A stretch of 64,000 nt of DNA from Liquorilactobacillus ghanensis DSM 18630 (GTDB lineage: Bacteria > Bacillota > Bacilli > Lactobacillales > Lactobacillaceae). Positions 20,694 to 28,581 of this stretch are shown here, in pieces (position 1 is the stretch's first letter; each line of letters opens with the position of its first letter). The notes under the pieces are model-generated. The model did not search any database. It was given only the letters and a program-made list of their open reading frames with translations, and was not told where the DNA came from. A program made the position numbers and the translations under genes. The DNA is taken from contig NZ_AZGB01000025.1 of the NCBI RefSeq assembly GCF_001435235.1, forward strand, positions 29,200 through 93,199, read 5' to 3'.

Positions 20694-21273
20694 TATAATT
20701 TTCCCCCACAAAATGTACTTGATTATCTGCAAATGATGCAATCTTAGCCAGTGATTCTAAATGAATACCCTGATCTGTAATTCTTTTTGCTCCAGCTTGA
20801 AATGATTTCTCAATTGCAATTCCAACGCCAACAACTTGAGCGTTTGCTTGCTGACAAATTTTCAATAATCCATTAACAGCTTCGCCATTAGCTAAAAAAT
20901 CATCAATAATCAAAACATGGTCACTAGCTGGTAAAAATTTGCTTTCAACCGTAATCGTATTCTCTATTTTTTTGGTATATGAGTAAACTTTTGCACTATA
21001 TAACTCATTTGGCATCGTACTGCTTTTTTGTTTTCGTGCAAAAAGCACCGGAACATGCAGTAATAACCCAGTCATAATTGCCGGAGCAATCCCTGAAGAT
21101 TCAACTGTTAAAATTTTAGTGATTTTTTGTTCACCAAATAGTTTCACAAACTCTTTGCCGATGTCTAACATTAAATCCGGATCAATTTGATGATTAAGAA
21201 ATTGATTAACCTTTAACACATTTCCCGGTAAAACTAATCCTTCTTGTCTAATCCGTTCTTCCAATATCTTCAC
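20686..21273 (-). CDS. xpt: Xanthine phosphoribosyltransferase
   Basis: Xpt converts xanthine and PRPP to XMP in purine salvage. The 195-residue protein has the length and layout of the family. The N-terminal hood with LKVNQFLNHQIDP gives base specificity, and the PRPP-binding loop VLIIDDFLANGEAV (about 123-136) carries the two adjacent aspartates. VESSGIAPA is the conserved segment that contacts the substrate. ATG at 21273 follows a CGGAGT-type ribosome binding site. It is first in the xpt-pbuX operon, directly downstream of a purine riboswitch with terminator. Confidence 0.96.
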   Translation of the reverse strand: MKILEERIRQEGLVLPGNVLKVNQFLNHQIDPDLMLDIGKEFVKLFGEQKITKILTVESSGIAPAIMTGLLLHVPVLFARKQKSSTMPNELYSAKVYSYTKKIENTITVESKFLPASDHVLIIDDFLANGEAVNGLLKICQQANAQVVGVGIAIEKSFQAGAKRITDQGIHLESLAKIASFADNQVHFVGENYNG

Positions 21274-21290
21274 ACTGACTCCGCTCCTTT

Positions 21291-21331
21291 AAAAAAATAA
21301 ACAGCTTCTTTCACCATAAGTAAAAGAAGCT
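21291..21331 (-). terminator. Riboswitch-controlled terminator of xpt-pbuX
   Basis: Stem of ten pairs CAGCTTCTTT (minus strand, from 21331) with AAAGAAGCTG, then TTTATTTTTTT. The 5' arm and loop (21314-21325) are also complementary to the aptamer P1 3' strand and its flank (21346-21356), so an alternative antiterminator helix is possible. Confidence 0.88.
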
Positions 21332-21350
21332 GCTGCTCCTAAATCGCTTT

Positions 21351-21415
21351 ACTTATAGTCCAAAATTTACGGTTTTGGGTAGGAACTTGCCATCCATATC
21401 ATGGCGATTATATAA
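21351..21415 (-). promoter_or_regulatory. Guanine-class purine riboswitch aptamer
   Basis: The minus strand folds into the purine aptamer: P1 CTTATA/TATAAG, J1/2 TAATC, P2 GCCAT/ATGGC closing the loop GATATGG, J2/3 AAGTTCCTA, P3 CCAAAA/TTTTGG closing CCGTAAA, and J3/1 GACTAT. The discriminating base in GACTAT is C, which pairs with guanine, hypoxanthine or xanthine rather than adenine. Ligand binding would hold P1 and free the downstream terminator, shutting off xpt-pbuX when guanine is plentiful. The class is established; the ligand here is inferred from the C. Confidence 0.95.
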
Positions 21416-21427
21416 GCAACAACATTG

Positions 21428-21456
21428 AGATTACCATACATTTATCAGAAACTCAA
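21428..21456 (-). promoter_or_regulatory. Promoter of xpt-pbuX
   Basis: Minus-strand -35 TTGAGT (21451-21456), 17-bp spacer and -10 TAATCT (21428-21433). The -10 box is 12 bases upstream of the riboswitch aptamer. Confidence 0.65.
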
Positions 21457-21473
21457 CTTTCAATATTCGGTTT

Positions 21474-22139
21474 TTATTGTTTGTCATATTTATTTAGCTG
21501 ATATTCTTGAATTAAATTAATCAATTTCTGAGCATATCCAGGATCAGTCGCATAACCATGCTGCTGCAATGCCTGCGCTGCCTGTTGATAATTTTGGGCG
21601 GTTAAAACTGCACGATAATGCTGATGATCCCAAGCAGTCCCGTTAACAAATAATTTAGTGTGTGCTGTAATTGAATCATTCCAGTTTTGATAAACAGCAA
21701 AACGGGCCGTAACTTTTATCCACTGACCATTAACATATTCGCTGGTCGTCAATAATTTAGAACCCGGTTGATCACTTTTGACTCCAAATAAATTATAATA
21801 TTTGCTGGCCAGTTCGCTTTGACCCCAATCAGATTCCAAAGCAGCCTGCGCCAACGTGATGCTCGTCAATAAATGATATTGCTGCTGTTGCTGCTGAGCC
21901 GCCGGTAAAATTTTTTCAATAAACTGCCGTTTTTGTTGATCACTAATTTGTGAAGTCGTCGGTGTATTGCTTGACCATTTTCCAATCAAACTGAGTGTCA
22001 GCAAAAAAACTAACCCTCCCAGTAACAGTACCAGCAAGAAACTGCTGAGTCGCAATTTACCACGCTCAAACCAGAAACCGCTTTTACTGGAACGCCGCTT
22101 AACCTTGCGTCTGGGTTTACGTTTTTTTCTTGCTGTCAT
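21474..22139 (-). CDS. Membrane-anchored glucosaminidase-family hydrolase
   Basis: This 221-residue protein should cleave peptidoglycan glycan strands at the cell surface. A highly basic cytoplasmic start of about 28 residues (RKKRKPRRKVKRR) precedes one membrane helix (about 31-51). The glucosaminidase domain (about 75-215) has LTSITLAQAALESDWGQSE with the catalytic glutamate in LESDWG, and ASKYYNLFGVKS. There is no LysM, SH3 or other wall-binding repeat, so it is a minimal anchored form. It begins 15 bases after the ECF S gene on the same strand and may share its transcript. Confidence 0.88.
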   Translation of the reverse strand: MTARKKRKPRRKVKRRSSKSGFWFERGKLRLSSFLLVLLLGGLVFLLTLSLIGKWSSNTPTTSQISDQQKRQFIEKILPAAQQQQQQYHLLTSITLAQAALESDWGQSELASKYYNLFGVKSDQPGSKLLTTSEYVNGQWIKVTARFAVYQNWNDSITAHTKLFVNGTAWDHQHYRAVLTAQNYQQAAQALQQHGYATDPGYAQKLINLIQEYQLNKYDKQ

Positions 22140-22154
22140 CTTTTCATCTCACAA

Positions 22155-22745
22155 TCATGATTTTCGTTGGAAACGCAATAATAGCGGTTCACTGATCATC
22201 GGTGCGATAATTGCTGCAGCTATCGCTTCCGGTACTCCATTTGTCCCGATTACTGTCAACAAATACGGTAATAAAGCTTTCGTATCAATTTGATACAATA
22301 TCTGTGATTTTGATTGGTAAAAAAGATAAATCTGACCTAGAACTAAAATAGTATTTGTTAATGACCCTAAAATAGCTGCCGGAATCATTGCTATCGCTTG
22401 GTGACGAACTTTATTTTTCAATAATTTGAAAACTTCACCAGCTACTACCCCGATCATCACTCGTGGCAAAATAGCTACTAACGGATTAACAAAAACGATT
22501 GTTGCCAACGGACTGGTTGGCCATACAAAAGCGCGAATAAAAGTTATCAGTCCCCAAATTCCGCCGACAATTGCTCCATCAAGCGGTCCTAAAATAAAAG
22601 CCGCTACGATTACCGTAATGTGAATTAAAGTTAAATCAAGCGGTCCCAACGGTATATACCCAACCAAAGGAACGAAATTTTGTACCAAAATAATTGCTGT
22701 AAAAAAAGCCAAGATTACTAGCCGTTTAGTTTTTTTAGATCGCAC
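22155..22745 (-). CDS. ECF transporter S-component, substrate unknown
   Basis: Group II ECF transporters use small integral membrane S-proteins that bind a vitamin and share a common EcfA1-EcfA2-EcfT motor. This 196-residue protein has about six membrane segments and the pattern LGPLDLTLIHITVIVAAFILGPLDGA in pieces near residues 33-60, seen in S-components related to PanT and similar vitamin carriers. I cannot fix the substrate. The start is GTG at 22745 with AGGGAG upstream. The motor genes lie about 8 kb away at 30346-32827. No riboswitch fits in the 34 bases between promoter and start. Confidence 0.8.
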   Translation of the reverse strand: MRSKKTKRLVILAFFTAIILVQNFVPLVGYIPLGPLDLTLIHITVIVAAFILGPLDGAIVGGIWGLITFIRAFVWPTSPLATIVFVNPLVAILPRVMIGVVAGEVFKLLKNKVRHQAIAMIPAAILGSLTNTILVLGQIYLFYQSKSQILYQIDTKALLPYLLTVIGTNGVPEAIAAAIIAPMISEPLLLRFQRKS

Positions 22746-22779
22746 TGCCTGTCCACTCCCTCCAGAACTTGCTGGCGTT

Positions 22780-22807
22780 ATTATAACATAATCTTTTATA
22801 CAGGCAA
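22780..22807 (-). promoter_or_regulatory. Promoter of the ECF S gene
   Basis: Minus-strand -35 TTGCCT (22802-22807), 16-bp spacer and perfect -10 TATAAT (22780-22785). Confidence 0.7.
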
Positions 22808-22823
22808 TGAAGTTTCTTATTTA

Positions 22824-22862
22824 ATAAAAAAAGCCGACTGCTGTATTATCAGCAAATCGGTT
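22824..22862 (-). terminator. Terminator after the MarR-type gene
   Basis: Inverted repeat AACCGATTTGCTG/CAGCAGTCGGCTT with a six-base loop, followed on the minus strand by a T run. Confidence 0.85.
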
Positions 22863-22879
22863 TTAAAGTTTACTTAAAT

Positions 22880-23317
22880 CTAAAGTTCGTCTAAACCTTC
22901 TTCAGAAACAATATCAGTTGTCTGACGTAATACTCGTTTAAAAATTGCTAAATCCTTAGGAGCGATTTCATCTTCCAAGCGGGTTTCCAAGCGCTGCCAG
23001 AATTCCTCATTTGTTTCCAGCATCTGACGATACTTATCAGTTACCAATAAATGAGTAACTCGACGGTCAACATCATCAAGCCGTTTTTCGATCAAGCCCA
23101 TCTTCATCAACTTTTTAATATGGTAATTGGTATTAGGAGTTGACTGATCCAGCAATCTGGAAATCATTCCAATTGTTGGTTCCTTAAGCTGATAGATCGC
23201 TTCCAAATAATAAACATCAATAGCACCTAAGCGCTCAAAATCGGGATCATTTTGTCGATGTTCATATAGGCGTAAGATTTGGGTTAAGTTAGTTAAAGAT
23301 TTTTGAAGTGTGATCAA
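22880..23317 (-). CDS. MarR-family transcriptional regulator
   Basis: This winged-helix regulator of about 145 residues has the MarR layout: N-terminal dimer helix, helix-turn-helix with IGMISRLLDQSTPNTNYHIKK, a wing with EKRLDDVDRRVTHLLVT, and C-terminal dimer helices. ATG at 23335 lies before the GGAGG ribosome binding site, so the true start is TTG at 23317, seven bases after it. The gene is alone, between a strong promoter and a terminator. Its targets are unknown. The promoter region contains ACTAC and GTAGT in inverted orientation, a possible autoregulatory site. Confidence 0.88.
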   Translation of the reverse strand: MITLQKSLTNLTQILRLYEHRQNDPDFERLGAIDVYYLEAIYQLKEPTIGMISRLLDQSTPNTNYHIKKLMKMGLIEKRLDDVDRRVTHLLVTDKYRQMLETNEEFWQRLETRLEDEIAPKDLAIFKRVLRQTTDIVSEEGLDEL

Positions 23318-23368
23318 TTTTCTGCCTCCGAACATTTAAAATAATTTATATATAGCATAGACTACCAT

Positions 23369-23397
23369 AATATACTAAAATAAATTGTAGTTGTCAA
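23369..23397 (-). promoter_or_regulatory. Promoter of the MarR-type gene
   Basis: Perfect -35 TTGACA (23392-23397), 17-bp spacer, -10 TATATT (23369-23374). The inverted pair ACTAC and GTAGT (23387-23391 and 23361-23365) brackets the spacer and -10 box and may be an operator. Confidence 0.8.
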
Positions 23398-23748
23398 GTT
23401 TTAAAACAAAAGCACAACTTTTTGTTATAGCTTTTATATGTATATTTTACACTAACCAACTGAAAATATCTAAAAATAAGCCTTGCAGATTAAAAAAGCC
23501 GATTATCTGATTCTATAACGCTGCCTTGCAACATTATTACAATATTTAATTATCGTAAATTTGTTTTATTAAGCCAAACTGGCTTGTTGGTTTTAATTAA
23601 AAACAAAATAGTTTTTTAAGCTGTTTATTAATTAAAATTTGGTATAAGATAAAGCAAATCTTATTAGTCAGCAATATTCACTAAAATTTTTTCTAGTTTT
23701 AAAAACAAATATTATTCTTTTTTTAATTCTGTATGTTTAGTATATATA
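23398..23748. other. AT-rich gene-free region between marR and the copper genes
   Basis: About 350 bases of very AT-rich sequence with many stops in all frames. Short palindromes such as AAGCCAAACTGGCTT are present, but I see no gene, array, tRNA or clear regulatory element. Confidence 0.5.
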
Positions 23749-23789
23749 AAAAAATAGGTTGAAGCAAAAAAAACGGCTCCCCTCAACCT
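23749..23789 (-). terminator. Terminator after the copper genes
   Basis: Minus strand: AGGTTGA with TCAACCT, extended by AGC with GCT inside, then ATTTTTTTATA. It lies about 100 bases after the copZ stop. Confidence 0.75.
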
Positions 23790-23887
23790 AACTTTTTAAA
23801 TAATTAATTAATTAAAATTGATTCTGGACTGTTATCGCGTTCAATTAACCCTTAAGAGACGAATTGTTACAATTTCAAGTCAATTCA

Positions 23888-24097
23888 CTAATCAATAATC
23901 TTTTCTGCGTGATAATGAGTCCCAGCTAAAGCAGTATTTAATTCTGCTAAACTGGCATGACCATTAAATACTGCCTGTTTGTCAGCCAAACTAACTTTGA
24001 CATCACTAACTCCAGCTAATTTTTGAAATGAATTCTGAACTTTATCAACGCATCCGCTGCACTTCATCCCTGAAATAACTACCTTTTCTTGTTCCAT
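23888..24097 (-). CDS. copZ: Copper chaperone, heavy-metal-associated domain
   Basis: This 69-residue single HMA domain carries Cu(I) through the cytosol to the ATPase or the repressor. The metal site is GMKCSGC (residues 10-16), with the ferredoxin-like fold visible as VVISGMKC, a helix DKVQNSFQKLAG, and VSDVKVSLADKQAVF. The frame opens at 24124, but ATG at 24097 with AAGGAGG upstream is the start. It lies 27 bases after the ATPase gene and shares its transcript. Confidence 0.93.
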   Translation of the reverse strand: MEQEKVVISGMKCSGCVDKVQNSFQKLAGVSDVKVSLADKQAVFNGHASLAELNTALAGTHYHAEKIID

Positions 24098-24124
24098 TTG
24101 AACTACCTCCTTAAATTTTATCAA

Positions 24125-26338
24125 CTACGCTAATTTAACATGTCGTAACCGTAATGCATTCAAAACCACAGAAACTGAACTAAAACTCATGGCTGCTCCG
24201 GCTAACGCTGGATTAAGCAATGGGCCTCCCAATAAATACCAGCCGCCTAAAGCAATCGGAATCCCCAAGGTATTGTAGGCAAAAGCCCAAAATAGGTTTT
24301 CTTTAATATTTTTAAGCGTCTTTTTGCTCAATATAACTGCCTGTAATAATTCATGCAAATTAGAATGCATCAAAACAATATCTGCAGAATCTACGGCAAT
24401 GTTGGTCCCATTGCCAATTGCAATCCCAACATCTGCTTGAGCTAACGCTGGAGCATCATTAATTCCATCACCAACCATTGCAACTTGTTGTCCCTTTTGC
24501 TGTAATTGTTGAATTACCGCTGCTTTTTGAGCTGGCAGAACCTCACTGACCACTTCACCAATTTGTAATTGAGCAGCTATTTTTTGCGCAATTGCCTGCT
24601 TATCACCAGTCAGTAAAACTGTTTTCAGTCCTAACTGCTGCAACCGTTGAATTACCTCGGCAGCTTCTGGTCGTAATTGATCTGCAATTCCCATTAAACC
24701 AATAACTTGCGTTTGATCAGCAATAAAAACTGTGGTTTCTTGACCAGCAGAAGTACCTTTCAATTCTCCGTTAAAAACTCCTTGCTGTTCGAGCAATTTT
24801 TGACTGCCTAAATAATACTTTTGTCCCGCAAGTATTCCGCTGACTCCCAGACCGGTCCAAGTCTTAAACTCTCTGACCGGCAATAATGGTTTGCCTTCAG
24901 CTTTTTTTAAAATTGCTGTTGCCAGTGGATGATTGGTGTTTTGTTCCAAACTTGCAGCAATTTGCAACAGTTGATCTGTCGTTATTTTAGCGTTCGCCGT
25001 TAGTGAAATAACTGCCGGATTTCCTTGAGTCAAAGTTCCAGTTTTGTCGAAAACGACTGTAGTTAGCCGGGCTAATTGCTCCAGAGCCGGGCTATTTTTA
25101 AATAAAATCCCATTTTCAGCTCCTTTGCCACTGCCGACCATCAAAGCTGTTGGAGTAGCCAAGCCTAACGCACATGGGCAGGCAATTACCAAAACAGCTA
25201 CAAAAATTTGCAGTGCAAACTCAAAAGATTGTCCTGCCAACAACCAGCCAAGCAACCCCAAGGCCGCAATTTCTAAAATTATCGGTACAAAATAAGCCGC
25301 AACTTGATCTGCCAAACGAGCAATCGGTGCTTTGGTTGCCTGAGCATCACTGACCAACTTAACAATTTGTGCTAAAACCGTTTTTTCACCCACTTGGCTA
25401 ACTTGCATCGTAATCTGCCCCAGTTGGTTTTGCGTACCCCCGATAACTTTATCACCACTGTTTTTAGTTACCGGTAAACTCTCACCGGTCAGCATTGCTT
25501 CGTCAATCGTTGTTTGGCCGGTTAACACCACTCCATCTGTTGGAATTCGTTGACCGGATTTAACCAACAGTCGATCTCCCGGTTTAATTTCTGTCAATGG
25601 TACTGACTTACAAGTTCCATCATTTTGAAGCAGTTCAGCTTGTGGTGGTACCAGCTGCAGCAACGAGGTAAGCGAAGCAGCAGCCCGCTGTTTGGCAACA
25701 AACTCCAAGTATTTACCTAACATAATCAAAGCTAAAATCAACGCTGCCGTTTCATAATAAAGATATTGTTCATGGTTCGTTACGACCAACCGAATAGTAT
25801 TAGCAACACTCGCCAATAAAGATGACCAAGTTCCCAATGCTACTAATGAATCCATATTGGGATGCCCACGCAACAATGACCGGAAACCACCGATCCAATG
25901 ATCACGGCCAAACCAAAACACCGGCAATGTTAACACTAATTCCGCTAATGCTAATTTAAGCGGTGAAGCAGCTAAACTATTAGGCAGCGGCAGTCCTGCC
26001 ATTGGTGCCATTGCCAAATAAAGCACACTTACAGCAAACAATATTGCACCAATCAGTTTATTTCTCATTGTCATTTGCTGCTGTTTTTTTTGTTGTTGAA
26101 CCTTTTTTTCGTTTTCAGCAGCTGACTGTTGCAATTGTGCCTGATACCCAGCTTGTTCGACAGCCGCAACAATTTGTGCAGGTTTTAACTTACCAGTGTC
26201 ATAGGCTACCCGCATCTTTTCAGTTGCTAAATTAACATTGGCTTGTGCAACTCCTGGCAGACAATTCACCGCTTTTTCAACAGTCTGAGCACAACTGGCA
26301 CAAACCATACCGCCAATTTGATATTGCTCCTGCTTCAT
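24125..26338 (-). CDS. copA: Copper-translocating P1B-type ATPase
   Basis: CopA exports Cu(I) across the membrane at the cost of ATP. The 737-residue protein has one N-terminal HMA domain with GGMVCASC (9-16), the membrane metal site CPC (387-389 in IACPCALGLATP), the actuator TGES (284-287), the phosphorylated aspartate D431 in DKTGTLTQG, the nucleotide-binding HP pair in NTNHPLA and the hinge GDGINDAPAL. These mark a Cu(I)-specific P1B-1 pump. The ATG follows AGAGGTGG. It is driven by its own promoter, whose -35 box is covered by a palindromic operator, and is followed by copZ. Confidence 0.97.
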   Translation of the reverse strand: MKQEQYQIGGMVCASCAQTVEKAVNCLPGVAQANVNLATEKMRVAYDTGKLKPAQIVAAVEQAGYQAQLQQSAAENEKKVQQQKKQQQMTMRNKLIGAILFAVSVLYLAMAPMAGLPLPNSLAASPLKLALAELVLTLPVFWFGRDHWIGGFRSLLRGHPNMDSLVALGTWSSLLASVANTIRLVVTNHEQYLYYETAALILALIMLGKYLEFVAKQRAAASLTSLLQLVPPQAELLQNDGTCKSVPLTEIKPGDRLLVKSGQRIPTDGVVLTGQTTIDEAMLTGESLPVTKNSGDKVIGGTQNQLGQITMQVSQVGEKTVLAQIVKLVSDAQATKAPIARLADQVAAYFVPIILEIAALGLLGWLLAGQSFEFALQIFVAVLVIACPCALGLATPTALMVGSGKGAENGILFKNSPALEQLARLTTVVFDKTGTLTQGNPAVISLTANAKITTDQLLQIAASLEQNTNHPLATAILKKAEGKPLLPVREFKTWTGLGVSGILAGQKYYLGSQKLLEQQGVFNGELKGTSAGQETTVFIADQTQVIGLMGIADQLRPEAAEVIQRLQQLGLKTVLLTGDKQAIAQKIAAQLQIGEVVSEVLPAQKAAVIQQLQQKGQQVAMVGDGINDAPALAQADVGIAIGNGTNIAVDSADIVLMHSNLHELLQAVILSKKTLKNIKENLFWAFAYNTLGIPIALGGWYLLGGPLLNPALAGAAMSFSSVSVVLNALRLRHVKLA

Positions 26339-26361
26339 TCAGCCACCTCTTTTCTTTACTA

Positions 26362-26391
26362 ATTATAGCGCAGAGGTTTACTTGTGTAAAC
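26362..26391 (-). promoter_or_regulatory. copA promoter with cop-type operator
   Basis: Minus-strand -35 TTTACA (26385-26390), 17-bp spacer, -10 TATAAT (26362-26367). A perfect palindrome GTTTAC-N4-GTAAAC (26376-26391) lies exactly over the -35. Its core TACACAAGTA differs by one base from the TACA-NN-TGTA cop box bound by CopY repressors. The site lies between copY and copA. Confidence 0.85.
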
Positions 26392-26396
26392 GAAAA

Positions 26397-26861
26397 CTAA
26401 CATTTTTCGCTAACTTCAGCCGTGGAACTGCAGGCTTGATGCATCCCGGGCAGACAATCGCACGGCAATTCATCGGGAGCTGTGGGATACTTTTTAGTTA
26501 ATTCTTGTTGTAACTGCTCAATATCCCCCTTCGCCAAAGGAAATTGTTGAATGACCTGCAGCAAAGTTGTTCCCACATGATGCTGACAAATCTTTTGAAA
26601 AACACCTAAAGCCATCAAATTAATTGCTTCTTGTTCATTAATTGCCGGATGATAAATAAAGCTCCGTCCTTGCGTTGTTGTCCGCAAAACCTCTTTTTGA
26701 ACCAATCGTCGCAATAAAGTTTTGACGGTTGCTTCTTTCCAACTTTTCTTTTGCTTTAAATTATCAATAATTTTGCGACTGGTAGCGGTTTGCAAAGTCC
26801 AAACTACTCGCATAATTTCCCATTCAGCGTCACTAATTTCAACGGCTTTATTATTATTCAT
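26397..26861 (-). CDS. copY: CopY-type copper-responsive repressor
   Basis: CopY/BlaI-family winged-helix repressors bind cop boxes and leave them when copper displaces zinc. The 154-residue protein has the family start (ISDAEWEIMRVVWTL), the DNA-binding helices with EATVKTLLRRLVQKEVL and the wing FIYHPAINEQEA. The metal hook at the C-terminus is unusual. The cysteines read CDC, then C seven residues later and a last C nine residues further, instead of the CxCx4CxC of the enterococcal type. It is directly upstream of copA, on the same strand. I find no convincing cop box upstream of copY itself. Confidence 0.93.
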   Translation of the reverse strand: MNNNKAVEISDAEWEIMRVVWTLQTATSRKIIDNLKQKKSWKEATVKTLLRRLVQKEVLRTTTQGRSFIYHPAINEQEAINLMALGVFQKICQHHVGTTLLQVIQQFPLAKGDIEQLQQELTKKYPTAPDELPCDCLPGMHQACSSTAEVSEKC

Positions 26862-27257
26862 AATAGTTCCTTTCTTGCATTATTAATCTGTAGTTGTTAA
26901 TTTTTTAATATCACTATTTTCAAACATCGGCTGCCGGCTTGCAAAAAAATCAGCTCGACAAACTTTCTTCTGCTGTAATTCTACTACGTGATTGCATTTG
27001 TTGCTCAGATAATCACTTGAAAGTTCGTCCAGATGTTAAATAAATTCAATTAGCACTTATTGTGAATTATTTGGAAAAATAGTCTTAATAAGTGTAATCG
27101 GGTCTTTCACCGTAATATTCAAGTTTTCAGCAAAAAAGCCTTCTGTTGCTTTTATTTATTAGCATCCCTGAATCAAGCAACCATGCCTATCAGACACCTA
27201 ATACTATAAAAACAATTTGAAGGCAATAAATTTAATTCACAACAAATTTAAGCTACT
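26862..27257. other. Intergenic region between copY and the aminotransferase gene
   Basis: About 400 bases with no intact gene. A minus-strand frame without a start, 27057-27155, reads in part FFAENLNITVKDP and TLIKTIFPNNSQ before a stop, with protein-like composition. It may be the tail of a lost gene. CACTTATT and AATAAGTG (27054-27061 and 27087-27094) form a weak inverted pair, and no good terminator is obvious. Confidence 0.3.
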
Positions 27258-28445
27258 TTAATTTTCTTGATCGAACAATTGCAAGGTCGCAATTCTACCA
27301 ACAGCTTCAACTAATTTTGCCGGTGATACCAGCAGACCGATCCGGACATATTGATCACCTAAAGTACCAAAACCCTTTCCAGGAGCAACTGCCACGTTAA
27401 CTTTATCCAACAATAAATCAGCAAATGACTCACTAGTGTAACCCTTAGGAACTGGCATCCACACATAAAATGTTCCTCGTGGTACAAAAGCCCGCCAGCC
27501 AATCTTCAAAGCTGCTTCTACAAATGCATCCCGGCGTTTTTGATATAAAGCTACCAACTGTTGAATCTCAGCTTCAGCTTGTGGTGATGTCAAAGCGGTA
27601 ATACCTGCTTCTTGAATTGCAGGAAAAACACTAACAAACAAATGATCTTGAATTAAATTCAAAGCTGAAATTATCGATTGATTTCCAACTGCAAAAGCTA
27701 ATCGCCAACCAGCCATATTAAAAGTCTTAGAAAAAGTATAAATTTCAATTCCAACATCCTTGGCACCAGCAGCTTGCAAAAAGCTTGGATTTTGATACCC
27801 ATCAAAACCTAACGCTCCATACGCAAAATCGCTGACAATGCCTAAATGATGTCTTTTGGCAAAAGCAACTGTTTTTTGATAGAATTCTGGAGTTGCTGCC
27901 GCCCCGGTTGGGTTATTAGGATAATTCAAATACATAAATTTAGCTTTTTTGGCTGCTGATAAATCAAAATTATCATAATCCGGCAAAAAATTATTTTTCT
28001 CCAGCAATGGAAAGGTTTGGTAATTAACTTGGCCTAATGCTGCTCCAGAAAGATAGTCTGGATACCCCGGATCTGGCAGTAACATTGTATCTCCAGGATT
28101 CATCAATGCCCATGGTAACTCTACCAAACCAATCTTAGAACCACCCAAGATAGCAATTTCTTTATTTGGATCAACCTTAACTCCATAATGCTGCTGATAA
28201 AAATCAGCTGCTGCTTGCTTCAAAGATGCCAAGCCGGAAAAAGGCGAGTACTTGTGGTTGATTGGTTTTGCTGTAGCTTGCTGCATCGCTTTTACTATAT
28301 AATTAAAAGTTGGTTGATCAGGGTTGCCTTGACCCAAATTGATAACATCATTGCCGGCTTTTATTTTTGCGTTAACTTTTTTTACTAAATTTGCAAAAAA
28401 CTGATTGGGCAATGTATTTAATAGCTGAGACTGTTGAAAAAACAT
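27258..28445 (-). CDS. PLP-dependent aminotransferase, class I/II
   Basis: This fold-type I aminotransferase of about 395 residues shows the family marks: NLGQGNPDQPT, YPNNPTGA (about 176-182), the aspartate in VSDFAYGAL that binds the PLP pyridine nitrogen, the Schiff-base lysine K240 in TFSKTFNMAGWRL, and the C-terminal arginine in VRIGLL. It resembles aspartate/N-acetyl-diaminopimelate and related broad-range aminotransferases. The substrate cannot be read from the sequence. ATG at 28445 with AAGGAAG upstream is preferred to 28475, because a TATAAT at 28477-28482 leaves little room for the longer form. It stands alone downstream of rpsI. Confidence 0.88.
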   Translation of the reverse strand: MFFQQSQLLNTLPNQFFANLVKKVNAKIKAGNDVINLGQGNPDQPTFNYIVKAMQQATAKPINHKYSPFSGLASLKQAAADFYQQHYGVKVDPNKEIAILGGSKIGLVELPWALMNPGDTMLLPDPGYPDYLSGAALGQVNYQTFPLLEKNNFLPDYDNFDLSAAKKAKFMYLNYPNNPTGAAATPEFYQKTVAFAKRHHLGIVSDFAYGALGFDGYQNPSFLQAAGAKDVGIEIYTFSKTFNMAGWRLAFAVGNQSIISALNLIQDHLFVSVFPAIQEAGITALTSPQAEAEIQQLVALYQKRRDAFVEAALKIGWRAFVPRGTFYVWMPVPKGYTSESFADLLLDKVNVAVAPGKGFGTLGDQYVRIGLLVSPAKLVEAVGRIATLQLFDQEN

Positions 28446-28534
28446 CCGTGATCGCTTCCTTGTCGTTTTAGACATTATTATAACCCATTAAACTAATGTT
28501 TTAATGGCAAAATGTTGATTTCTTAAATTTAAAT

Positions 28535-28567
28535 AAAAAAAAACCACCCATTGTCGCCAACAGATGA
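28535..28567 (-). terminator. Terminator after rpsI
   Basis: Minus-strand stem CATCTGTTG/CAATGGGTG with loop GCGA, nine pairs including wobble pairs, followed by a run of nine T. Confidence 0.85.
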
Positions 28568-28581
28568 TTTGCTTGCCAAAA

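Noticed and set aside
23398..23748. Small genes in the gap before the copper module
   Set aside because: All frames are short, AT-rich and without ribosome binding sites.
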